Assembly (NCBI GenBank): GCA_020633895.1
Contig: JACKCT010000003.1
Coordinates: 346,159-410,158 of the forward strand
DNA: 64,000 nucleotides
Reading direction: 5' to 3'
From: Deltaproteobacteria bacterium
GTDB lineage: Bacteria; Lernaellota; Lernaellaia; JACKCT01
The notes beneath the pieces were generated by a model, which had not been told where the DNA came from, searched no databases, and worked only from the letters and a program-made list of their open reading frames with translations. The position numbers were made by a program, and so were the translations under genes. Positions 25,301 to 32,640 of this stretch are shown here, piece after piece; the first letter of the stretch is position 1, and each line of letters begins with the position of its first letter.

Positions 25301-27313
25301 GCTATAGGACGACACGTCCTGCACCAACATCTCCCACGGCGGCGAGAAACGGCCCGGAGGGCCGGAATAATCGTCGTACGCGTTGAACGACTGGGCGTCG
25401 TTGAAGTTGCCGCAATCCGAGTCGTAGGTATCCGGATCGGACAGACAGCTATCCGTATCCCGGTAGGCGACGACCTCGTAGAGCTGCGTGCCGGCATCGA
25501 AATCGGTGGAATTGAACGTGGCCGACGAATCGTGGGCGCCGATACCGAAGGACATGCCGTTGGGCGGACCGGACGAGGTTCCGCGTCCGGGCGCGCCTTC
25601 CTCATCGCGCCAGACGAACTTGCTACCGACCTTGTAGAACTTTTGGTCCTTGCAGGTGTCTTCGGCGGCGAGCACATTACTGCCGATGGCGCACGTCGTG
25701 TTCGCGTCGGAAATTTCCACCTTGGCGATCGGCGGGGTGCTGGGCAGGATACCCGTCACCACGTCGTCCGTGCGGTAGATCCAGTATTCGGAAACGTCCG
25801 GGTCGGTGGATTCGGTCCAAGCCACCGTGATGGAACCGCGGCCGTTCGACGGATCGGTCGAGTTCAGATAACACGCCGTATCCCACAGGGTGGTTCCGGT
25901 CGGCGGCGGCACCGAACCGGTGGCGCAGGTAATCGTCGAGGAGTCCTCGGCATCGGAATGCTGGTCGTCGCAATCGACGGCATGCACCCGGTATTGATAC
26001 TCGGTATCCGCTTCGACCGACTCGTCCAGGTAGTTGTAAACGAGCTGGGCGCCGGTGGCCGGAATGATCGTCAGGAACTGATAGGCGCCCAGGTTGCCCG
26101 TCTCGTCTTCGTCGGCGCGATAGATTTCGTACCAGAGCACGTCGTTTTCGCCCAGGCCGTCGTCGCCCGAGCGGCCGATGGCCACGTTGATGCCGCGACC
26201 GCAACTACGGCACCCCGGGGTGACTGATCCCGGGGCCGGCGGGGCCAGACCGCAGTCTCGCGTAGGGGCCCGGCGCAGGTTGCGGGGATTGACGGAGGTC
26301 TGAACGGTCACTTCGCGGTAGGGCTCGCCGTTGATATAGGCGCGGGTCTGCCCTTTGCGCTTCTCGGCTTTTTGCGCGATGACCGAAACCGTCACGTCCA
26401 CGCGGGAGATGACGCTGTCCAGCAGGTTGTAGTCCAGGCGGCCGTTATGGTTCAGGTCCTCACCCGGGTCCAACTCGTCATCGCCGTCGGTGTCTTCCGA
26501 GTTGCTCAGGTCGCCGCCGCTGTCTTGGGAAAGGAAGATCGCGCCGTCGGGAATCGGGCCGACCGAAACGGTGCCGGTCGGACCCTGAAACGTCCAAACG
26601 TAACCGCCGGCCATGAGCACCGCTTTTTCCGAGTCGGACAGCACGCCGTCCCCGCTGGCGTCGCCCCACAGACTCGGGGGCGTCGAATCGTCGAAGTCGA
26701 AATCGCCCCAATAGGTCATCATCGGCGAGACGTGGGCGCCGTTCTTATAGGCCATGGTTCCGTCATCGTAGCGGATACCGAAGCCCACTTCCGTCGCTTC
26801 ATCCTTGTTGATCCGGCGATAAAGCGACCGGTCGTTGGGGTGCGTCGAATAGTCTTCGTAATCGGGCTGGGTGCCGTTGATGTCGATGAAATAATGCACC
26901 GTCTCGGCGTCGGACTCGTAGTCCTGGCCCAAATATTCATAGGCGCCCGAAGGGCCGTATTCGATCTTGTTGGACGCGCCGGACTGCAGCTCGCTATAAG
27001 ACGTCTCCCGGTCCGCGTTGAACAGAATTTCCCAAGGGGCGGCGTAGATCAGCGCCGGCTGGTTGCGGTCGGTGCGCGTATTGGCGCCGATCAGCGAAAG
27101 ATCTTCCTTGAGGATCCCCACGGACGTCCGGCCCGACTGAGCGATTTCCACGCGCCGCTCTTCGTCGATGACGGCGTTCTGGAAGCCGGTGAACAAGGCG
27201 TAAACCACACCGACGACAATCAGGGCCAAGGCGGCGGCGACCAACAGCTCGACCAAGGTAAAACCTTGCCGGGACGCGGCGGCCGAATGACGGGGTTGAC
27301 GGAATTTCAGCAT
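22355..27313 (-). CDS. Giant PilW-like minor pilin with adhesin-type modules (1,652 residues)
   Basis: The N-terminus is a normal minor pilin: 17-residue leader, cleavage site G|FTLVELL, and helix LVAAALALIVVGVVYALF, then a PilW/GspJ-like start (RRVEIAQSGRTSVGILKEDL). Typical PilW proteins are 200-400 residues. Here about 1,400 more follow. About residues 215-285 carry two Ca-binding, EF-hand or dockerin-like loops (DASGDGVLSDSE, DTDGDDELDPGEDLNHNG). About 340-1100 hold repeated FN3-like segments (YQYRVHAVDCDDQHSD) with many paired cysteines. About 1380-1640 look like a LamG/concanavalin-type sandwich (DDDWHSVFLLTCKNRV, YMMDNLRIDPYCG). The ATG at 27313 has AAGGAA upstream; two in-frame ATG/other starts further up are possible. 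Last gene of the operon. A tip adhesin role is inferred. Confidence 0.85.
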   Translation of the reverse strand: MLKFRQPRHSAAASRQGFTLVELLVAAALALIVVGVVYALFTGFQNAVIDEERRVEIAQSGRTSVGILKEDLSLIGANTRTDRNQPALIYAAPWEILFNADRETSYSELQSGASNKIEYGPSGAYEYLGQDYESDAETVHYFIDINGTQPDYEDYSTHPNDRSLYRRINKDEATEVGFGIRYDDGTMAYKNGAHVSPMMTYWGDFDFDDSTPPSLWGDASGDGVLSDSEKAVLMAGGYVWTFQGPTGTVSVGPIPDGAIFLSQDSGGDLSNSEDTDGDDELDPGEDLNHNGRLDYNLLDSVISRVDVTVSVIAQKAEKRKGQTRAYINGEPYREVTVQTSVNPRNLRRAPTRDCGLAPPAPGSVTPGCRSCGRGINVAIGRSGDDGLGENDVLWYEIYRADEDETGNLGAYQFLTIIPATGAQLVYNYLDESVEADTEYQYRVHAVDCDDQHSDAEDSSTITCATGSVPPPTGTTLWDTACYLNSTDPSNGRGSITVAWTESTDPDVSEYWIYRTDDVVTGILPSTPPIAKVEISDANTTCAIGSNVLAAEDTCKDQKFYKVGSKFVWRDEEGAPGRGTSSGPPNGMSFGIGAHDSSATFNSTDFDAGTQLYEVVAYRDTDSCLSDPDTYDSDCGNFNDAQSFNAYDDYSGPPGRFSPPWEMLVQDVSSYSSDPLTNAYRMRVSWSSSPSEFCEDTVSPNNDIPDLTQYYVYRSTEKKTVDSTSCALQPVMLVTDASGFPTGEFDFEDTGTPSAKVIAYKASDYSATYGDTLVATGAVSNYQLTDDSANMVNNAYFIVPDGGSYPDLRIDTTAPVSSLYALDGSDYTSTAPGCAGQTLSPVYEYMVAGVTADGSGDPVDTADQPWSFGASCIEEGRFDCECPTATTDETPVYCGLVDDISDNTNDAIGVAWRWASAVDAPPIGTTITLLYRDTLSGPTGPWTALEEVIDSGTDPAACGIVNDCVGYHKYEDTCPGTTYTYALQIECPDEANPSQVGCTRIHELGAVTTAGSPSQADICYEEGTPDGNDPCGLTGADCDTGLVKIEMSEVMPDCATQVLTDQDNVWWRVTRWSTNSYNGSGDPIFPTEPDNGTYECIKSDGSCPGTCGSVDNAPSQCYGTYHYTGYWLNLGRDNTGNAYAIPNAGDPAITDLYNGGNGYTYSGYSSSVNVLEFSNAGGERSYIFSEYVDPNFTYKYAFELMVTHPEGYQAGVRPACSTTAGSCDDQCVGGHDHYTAEEYTVIVDFNMDTQCYPPTVSDNPSSDNTSKPPYPASKGYRDPFGWENDDIKNSDKPFKSDNIVIISWQFWGIHWYIGDHLFKYANNELQSDLNGLFGTLFNWIVQFAFDVGFAVCDYCIEGWGIKFFCVSWVWGSCHQDLTKLKNSSYLWSNFNSGVCGSNGPGEQHRIDGAYFVQAHMRANEQNRRLDLAVRMRYTPWDLSFNGYLVELDFRGTNTVKTQVSFANANSVQDVQSATHSHSDSLDDDWHSVFLLTCKNRVSGASNYWETYIFVWHRPDASKTWDYKTETSNFYYEAPKLAFSTVGKTASTGFGAIQNGGQLFVPQGCTSYCTANTPVVGRYTCSAGAPLRCVDYLQGKFGWWIDPFIDWDATNYMMDNLRIDPYCGQCPPVGLGNWAAQADVAPQLEGGVRPFAEF

Positions 27314-27338
27314 CGTCAGCTTTCCTTGCATCGAATCT

Positions 27339-29669
27339 CTACCAGTTGTCGTTGGCCGCAATATCGCCGGCGTCGATTTTTTCCCAGGACACGATTTCCC
27401 AAGCCGCGCGCCCGTAGGGCAACACCCGAGCGGCGTTCACGTGGTAGGGCGTGGGAGGCATGGTGTATTTCAAGCGCGGGTCGTAGGTCAGCAGCATCCG
27501 ATGTCCCATCTGGATGCACGTGCTGCCCGAACCGGTGATGCACGTGGAATCCTCGTGGTCATAAGACAAGCGGCCCGAATAATCCTGAATGATGGCGCCC
27601 CAGATGGACAAACGACCCGAGTCGTTGGTCTGGAACTGGGTCAGGGGGCTGATGGCGGGCGCCGGGTCGCCGCCCCAGGCCGCGCCGTTGGAGGTTCGCG
27701 GTCGGGCATAAACGCCGGTCTGGAAATCCTGGATCTGCGCCGTGGTCGGATCCGGGCACGTGGCGGTGGAGCCGCTGAACGTACAGGCGCCTCGGCCGAA
27801 CGAGACCATCACGGCATGGATCTCCTCGTTCCCGTCGTCGCCGGGCACGTCCACGAAATCGTATTTGGCCGTCGGTTCCCAGTCGGTCAGGTTGACGCTT
27901 TCCGGGTCCGACCAGTCGTCGCCCCAGGGCACCTGATGGGATTCCGCGGTGTGGGCGGGCCGGACGAAGGACGCGAAGTTCGCTTCCGGATCCTGGAAGG
28001 TGGAGCTTTGGATGTGATTGGGAATGACGATATTGCCCGTGGCGAACAAGCCCAACATGTCGATGGCGTTCGGGCTGCCGTACGAGAACATGGCGATCTG
28101 AGGATGCTCCTCGTACTGCACCTCATGGTCCAGGATAATGTCGCCGGCCGCCACGATGGTCGTCTTGCCGTCCAGAATGCCGCTGACCATCACGTCACCT
28201 TCGACGTAGATGATGCCGCCGGACGTCCCCGAGCAGGTTCCCGCTCCCGGCGACCACGTCGACCGGTCCGAACCGAGGCTGGGCGCGAAGATATAGTAGA
28301 AGGTCTGTTCGCCCACCACGGCCGACTTCCCGCCGATGTCTTCCTCGTTGTGGGGGCCCTTGGTCGGGCTCGTCGGGCTGTTGACGCGCGTGGAATAGCA
28401 GACCGAGCCGCTGACGCTCGAAGCCCAGGAAATGGCCGGCGTCCAAAGCTCGGACGTGTCAGAGCCGCCGAAGTCATTGTTGGTCATCATGTCGTGACGA
28501 CGGCGCATGGTATCGCCGTAGAAGGCGACGTAGGTTTTCAGGTCGTTGGTCCAGTCGGTGGGGAACGAAATCGGCACCGAATAGATGAGCATGACGCCCG
28601 GATCGTCGCCGTCCTCGACGCCGTTGTTGGTCTGCCGATTCAAGCGCGAGGCGATGCGGTCCGGGTCGTAGACACCGTTGTTGTTGGTATCGATGTCGTT
28701 GCGGAAAATGATCTTCCACGTGTATCCGGCGCGTTTGGTCAGAACGATATCCGCCGAGGAGCGGAAGTTGCCCGACGCACCACTGGTGAGCGACTCGATA
28801 TCGAAAAGGGAGATGTCCTTGGTCTGGGGCAGGAAGCCCTGACGAGCCAGCGGCAGGGACGTGGTCTCGCTGCCGCCCTTGGTCTGGAACGGCGAGTTTT
28901 TCAGCGAGGTGTTACCGTAGTCGTAGTCTTTGATGTTGCGCCACATCACCCGCCCGGAGAACTGAGGCCCGCCGCGCATAAACAGGATCGTCGAATCGGG
29001 ATTCGTGCTCGCCGTGCGAACGTAGGTGTCGCCGATGATCTGATCGGTATTGAGGAAGGCCGCCTGACAATTGTACCAGGTCTGCGGAGACGGATCCGAG
29101 TTGAGGCATCCGTTGCCCGTGTACCGTTCGGCCGGGTTGTGGTTCTGGGAGAAATACGCCAGATCCCAAACACTCGTCGGACGCACCTCGGTGCGGAAAC
29201 CCATCTGATAGTTGGTAATCGTGTTTTTCACGGCCGTGGAAATGCGGATCGGCCGAGAGATGCCCCGGTCGTAGGCGCCTTCGTAGTCCAACGGGTTGAG
29301 ATAGGCGTCCATGCGGAAGTTGGGGTGCTGGGAGGGCGAGCCGCCGATGTTGAAGATGTAGAGGTCGCGCACCTGATTGAAGACCTGCACCGGGTTGGTG
29401 GTGGTCAGGCCCGCCCCTTCCACGGAACCGTACAGGCCCCCTTCCAGGTAATGCAGATGGGACAGAACGCGATCCACGCCCTGCTCGCCGAAGCCGAACA
29501 TCAGCTTCTCTTCGCCGATATTCGTGACGATGCGCTGCTCGGACTGGCTGGTGACCATGGCGGTGATGCCCATCGTCGTCACCAGGAACAGGATGAGCAA
29601 CGAGGCGATCAGGGCGTAACCGGCGTTGGCCGTCGCCAGGGGTTGGCGGAGGTTGGAAATGCGCATCAT
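27339..29669 (-). CDS. Oversized PilX-like minor pilin (about 776 residues)
   Basis: The N-terminus resembles PilX/GspK-type pilins: AG|YALIASLLILFLVTTMGITAMV, with no Glu at +5, as is normal for that class, followed by SQSEQRIVTNI. Typical PilX is under 250 residues; this one carries about 600 more, including a Ca-type loop (DIDTNNNGVYDPDRI, about 335-350) and a beta-helical-looking stretch (VYVEGDVMV-like: GGIIYVEGDVMVSGILDGK, IVAAGDIILDH) followed by FATGNIVIPN, resembling polymer-forming or bactofilin-type repeats. The start is taken at the ATG at 29669 after AAGGTGAGG; 29666 is equally likely. It lies between the PilV-like and giant PilW-like genes. Confidence 0.8.
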   Translation of the reverse strand: MMRISNLRQPLATANAGYALIASLLILFLVTTMGITAMVTSQSEQRIVTNIGEEKLMFGFGEQGVDRVLSHLHYLEGGLYGSVEGAGLTTTNPVQVFNQVRDLYIFNIGGSPSQHPNFRMDAYLNPLDYEGAYDRGISRPIRISTAVKNTITNYQMGFRTEVRPTSVWDLAYFSQNHNPAERYTGNGCLNSDPSPQTWYNCQAAFLNTDQIIGDTYVRTASTNPDSTILFMRGGPQFSGRVMWRNIKDYDYGNTSLKNSPFQTKGGSETTSLPLARQGFLPQTKDISLFDIESLTSGASGNFRSSADIVLTKRAGYTWKIIFRNDIDTNNNGVYDPDRIASRLNRQTNNGVEDGDDPGVMLIYSVPISFPTDWTNDLKTYVAFYGDTMRRRHDMMTNNDFGGSDTSELWTPAISWASSVSGSVCYSTRVNSPTSPTKGPHNEEDIGGKSAVVGEQTFYYIFAPSLGSDRSTWSPGAGTCSGTSGGIIYVEGDVMVSGILDGKTTIVAAGDIILDHEVQYEEHPQIAMFSYGSPNAIDMLGLFATGNIVIPNHIQSSTFQDPEANFASFVRPAHTAESHQVPWGDDWSDPESVNLTDWEPTAKYDFVDVPGDDGNEEIHAVMVSFGRGACTFSGSTATCPDPTTAQIQDFQTGVYARPRTSNGAAWGGDPAPAISPLTQFQTNDSGRLSIWGAIIQDYSGRLSYDHEDSTCITGSGSTCIQMGHRMLLTYDPRLKYTMPPTPYHVNAARVLPYGRAAWEIVSWEKIDAGDIAANDNW

Positions 29670-29676
29670 CCTCACC

Positions 29677-30291
29677 TTAGAATCGGGAAATGTAGGCGTG
29701 CCGTTGGATTTCCTGGGCGCCGAAACGGTCCGTCCAGTTGACCGTGGCGCGGATGATCTTGAAATCCTCGCCGCGCACGCCGGTGGTGCAGTCGCCCTGA
29801 ATCGAACCCGAGTTCAGGATGCTGTCGTTGACGTTGACGCTGCCGCCGCTGGAGCCGAACAGCACGCCGCTGCAATCCTGGGTGTAGCCGTTGTGGTAGA
29901 GCTCGACCGTCACATCGAACTCCATGTTCGTTCCGGGCATGGTGACGTTGTTGAAGGTGCCGAAAAGCTCGGTGTTGGTGGACACGATGCCTGGATGATT
30001 CGTCCCGTCGACAGTCACGGATTCGTAGTAGGGCCAGGAGCGGACCTGTTCCAGATGGGCTTCGGCCAGGAAGTTGGCGACGCTCACGAAGTTGGCCATG
30101 GAGTTGGACTTGATGTTGAAGACCAACATCGGAATCAGCGCCGAGACGCCGATCGTCACCACGAAGATGGCGACGACAACCTCGACCATGGAAAAACCGG
30201 CGACGCCGCGACGACGCCGGAGAGCCGACATCGCGCCGAGCGAAGGAGCCGCCGCCATGGGGCGGGAAACGGTCGGGAGTGTTTTACCCAT
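29677..30291 (-). CDS. PilV-like minor pilin
   Basis: A 204-residue prepilin. The cleavage site is G|FSMVEVVVAIFVVTIGVSAL (Glu at +5), characteristic of PilV/GspI-type pilins, after a long leader of 32 residues with an RRRR run. A shorter start (ATG at 30231) would give a 12-residue leader but lacks a ribosome site; GAGGA precedes the ATG at 30291 by 9 bases. The soluble part is beta-rich and contains a CSG/DCTTG pair of cysteines. Second gene of the minor-pilin operon, 7 bases before the PilX-like gene. Confidence 0.87.
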   Translation of the reverse strand: MGKTLPTVSRPMAAAPSLGAMSALRRRRGVAGFSMVEVVVAIFVVTIGVSALIPMLVFNIKSNSMANFVSVANFLAEAHLEQVRSWPYYESVTVDGTNHPGIVSTNTELFGTFNNVTMPGTNMEFDVTVELYHNGYTQDCSGVLFGSSGGSVNVNDSILNSGSIQGDCTTGVRGEDFKIIRATVNWTDRFGAQEIQRHAYISRF

Positions 30292-30388
30292 CGTGCAAAT
30301 TCCTCAGCAGCTTCGACATCAGCATTCTTGGCGGCACTCTTCGGCCGGGGGCCCCGACCGCCGACAAGGGTCGAGGCGACCCGCGAAT

Positions 30389-31042
30389 TTAACGCCAGAT
30401 GTAGCCTTCCGCCGGGTAGTATCGCCAGACGCGCACACGACCCGAACCGGCGGACCAGTCCACGGCGCGCATGCGGTCGTCTCGCTTGCCGGTGCCGGCC
30501 AGATCCTGGCCCGGAATGACGTACGAAACTCCGTCGAAAGTGGCCGTGCCGTCACGGCGAAAATGAAAATACGACTGCGAACAGCCGGCGATATCCACGG
30601 GGCAGGCGATCGGATACGGATGCCCCGGCACCGCGACCGCGCCGTCGATGAAGTTGAAAACGATGCCGTCCTGCAGGAAGTTCGTCTTGGACAAGCCGTC
30701 GAAGGTGCCGTTTTCGTCCGAGTCGACCCCGTAGGAATACGAATCGGTGGCGGCGGTGATGCTCGCGCCGGAAACGTTGAAGAGCATCATGACGGATTTG
30801 CCGTCGCGAATCGCCTGCGCCCGAGCCAATCGGGTATGGCCGCCCAGATCGCGCGCCGAGGCGTTCACCCGGATGATCATGCCGTAATGGAGCATCGAGA
30901 CGAACGCCACCGACGCCAGAATGGCAATGATACCGATGACGACCATCAGCTCGATCAGTGTGAAACCGGCCAGGATGCCGCCCGTTTCGTCCTTCGCCAA
31001 TTCCGACGTTTCGCCTGTCATTTTGGGATCTTCAGAGCCCAT
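30389..31042 (-). CDS. FimT/GspH-like minor pilin
   Basis: A 217-residue prepilin: 25-residue leader, then G|FTLIELMVVIGIIAILASVA (Glu at +5). The downstream pattern (HTRLARAQAIRDGKSVMMLFN) matches GspH/FimT proteins, in which AR-rich helices precede the beta-sheet. Cys pair near residues 146-152 (ACPVDIAGC). It is the first gene of the operon, with GGAGG 8 bases before the ATG and a promoter at 31121-31148. FimT-type minor pilins prime pilus assembly and in some species bind DNA. Confidence 0.88.
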   Translation of the reverse strand: MGSEDPKMTGETSELAKDETGGILAGFTLIELMVVIGIIAILASVAFVSMLHYGMIIRVNASARDLGGHTRLARAQAIRDGKSVMMLFNVSGASITAATDSYSYGVDSDENGTFDGLSKTNFLQDGIVFNFIDGAVAVPGHPYPIACPVDIAGCSQSYFHFRRDGTATFDGVSYVIPGQDLAGTGKRDDRMRAVDWSAGSGRVRVWRYYPAEGYIWR

Positions 31043-31120
31043 GGGTTCGCCTCCAGCTTATCGGGTTAACCACCGCTGCAAAATCCGTTCCTCGACTTTC
31101 GGCCTTTCGCTAACCTAGCG

Positions 31121-31148
31121 ATTCTAGCGGAAAAGAGCCCCAAAGCAA
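31121..31148 (-). promoter_or_regulatory. Promoter of the minor-pilin operon
   Basis: On the minus strand TTGCTT (31148-31143), 16 bp spacer, TAGAAT (31126-31121). The leader would be about 70 bases. Confidence 0.55.
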
Positions 31149-31153
31149 GGAAA

Positions 31154-31167
31154 ATTTCCGGGGAAAT
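31154..31167. promoter_or_regulatory. Palindrome next to the minor-pilin promoter
   Basis: Arms atttcc (31154-31159) and ggaaat (31162-31167) around a GG centre, six bases upstream of the -35 box at 31143-31148. It is operator-like in position; the binding protein is unknown. Confidence 0.4.
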
Positions 31168-31251
31168 GAGATCGCTGACTATGATCTTTTTGCGTAGTGA
31201 GGCTTGGAGTATGAAAACGTTGCGGACCGCACCAAAAACCGGCTGACGGTC

Positions 31252-32640
31252 TCAGTCATCAATCCCATATTCTTGGATTTTGTAGAGCAGAGTTCTATGG
31301 GATATTTCCAATAATTTCGAGGCATTGGTTCGATTGCCGCGTGTTTTCTCCAGGGCCTTGCGGATGACGATTTCCTCGAGCACACGGCTGTTCTGCTTGA
31401 CGGAAAGATTTCCGGCGGCCAGCGGCATCTCCGAGGGAACCTTGATATCCACCACGCGCGGAGATCGCAGTTTCTCGGGCAGGTGCTCCGCCTCGATGTA
31501 CCCCCCGCCGGCCAGCACGCTCGCCCGCTCCAGCACATTTTCCAGTTCGCGCACATTCCCGGGCCACGGGTACTCCATCAGCAGCGCCAGCGCTTTCTGA
31601 CGCACCCCCTTCACCTTCACCCCCAGCCGTGCCTGGTGGCGCTCCAGAAAATACTCGACCAACAGCGGAATATCTCCCGGCCGATCGCGTAAGGGCGGAA
31701 CATGAATGGGGAAAACCGAAAGGCGGTAGAAAAGATCCTCGCGAAAAGCCTTTTCCTTGATGGCTTCTTCCAGGTTCTGATTCGTGGCGGCGATGATGCG
31801 TACGTCGAACTTGTAGGACTGCGTCCCGCCGACGGGGCGCACTTCCTCGTCCTGCAGCACACGCAGGAGTTTGACCTGCAACGCCAGGGGCATCTCCCCG
31901 ATCTCGTCGAGCAGCAGCGTGCCCTTGTCCGCCCGGGCGAAGAGGCCTTCCTTGTCCGCCGTCGCGTCGGTGAACGCCCCTTTTTTGTGGCCGAAAAGCT
32001 CGGATTCCAGGAGATTTTCCGGAATCGCGCCGCAGTTGATGGCGACGAACGGGCCCTTGCGCCCGGACAGGCCGTGGATGGACTTGGCCACCAGCTCCTT
32101 GCCCGTCCCCGACTCTCCCTCGATGAGCACCGAGGTCTTGTAGCCGGCGATCTTCTCCACCGCGTCGAACACGGCCCGGATCTTTTCGTCCTTGCCCACC
32201 AGGTCCGCGAACTGAAACGCCGCCCGACGCTCCCGACGCAGTTCCTCCAACTCATCCTTGAGCGTTCGGTGGGCCAGCGCCCGGCCGAGCTTGATGATGA
32301 CTTCCTCGACCTTGAACGGCTTGGAGATGAAGTCGAACGCGCCGTTTTGCATGGCCTGCACCGCGGTGTCGATGCTCCCGTAGGCGCTCATCACCACGAT
32401 CGGCGTCTCCACGCCCATCTGGTTGGCCCGACGCACGAATTCCTGGCCGTCCATGCCGGGCATGCGCATATCGCACAGGATCACGTCGAACGGACCGTCC
32501 TCGCGCAGCATCTCCAGCGCCTTTTCGGCGTCGGCGGCCTCGGCGGTGTCATAGGCGTGCTTCTTGAGCAAGACGCCCACCGAATGGCGCATGCTTTTTT
32601 CGTCGTCGACGATCAGCACGACGGGCGTTTTGTCGCTCAT
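31252..32640 (-). CDS. NtrC-family sigma-54 response regulator, PilR-like
   Basis: A 462-residue activator. Receiver domain 1-120 with phospho-acceptor Asp57 (CDMRMPGMDG) and Lys108. AAA+ domain about 145-385 with Walker A GESGTGKE (176-183), the sigma-54 contact loop written GAFTDA (222-227, the last Gly of GAFTGA replaced by Asp, a known variant), and Walker B LLLDEIGE (243-250). A Fis-type helix-turn-helix ends the protein (RTNASKLLEISHRTLLYKI). It is coupled to the sensor kinase by an ATGA overlap and stands between pil operons, so control of pilin genes is likely. PilR identity is inferred from context. Confidence 0.93.
   Translation of the reverse strand: MSDKTPVVLIVDDEKSMRHSVGVLLKKHAYDTAEAADAEKALEMLREDGPFDVILCDMRMPGMDGQEFVRRANQMGVETPIVVMSAYGSIDTAVQAMQNGAFDFISKPFKVEEVIIKLGRALAHRTLKDELEELRRERRAAFQFADLVGKDEKIRAVFDAVEKIAGYKTSVLIEGESGTGKELVAKSIHGLSGRKGPFVAINCGAIPENLLESELFGHKKGAFTDATADKEGLFARADKGTLLLDEIGEMPLALQVKLLRVLQDEEVRPVGGTQSYKFDVRIIAATNQNLEEAIKEKAFREDLFYRLSVFPIHVPPLRDRPGDIPLLVEYFLERHQARLGVKVKGVRQKALALLMEYPWPGNVRELENVLERASVLAGGGYIEAEHLPEKLRSPRVVDIKVPSEMPLAAGNLSVKQNSRVLEEIVIRKALEKTRGNRTNASKLLEISHRTLLYKIQEYGIDD

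Noticed and set aside
22538-26227. A 1,229-codon open frame opposite the giant PilW-like gene
   Set aside because: It is the antisense shadow of a GC-rich coding sequence: no ribosome site, no domain, and biased Arg/Val/Gly/His content. Similar long antisense frames at 27441-29741, 39631-41607 and 56157-59543 were rejected for the same reason.
31120-31142. Possible sigma-54 promoter (GG and GC 10 bases apart) upstream of the FimT-like gene
   Set aside because: Neither the TGGCAC nor the TTGC half matches well, while a good sigma-70-like pair covers the same spot.
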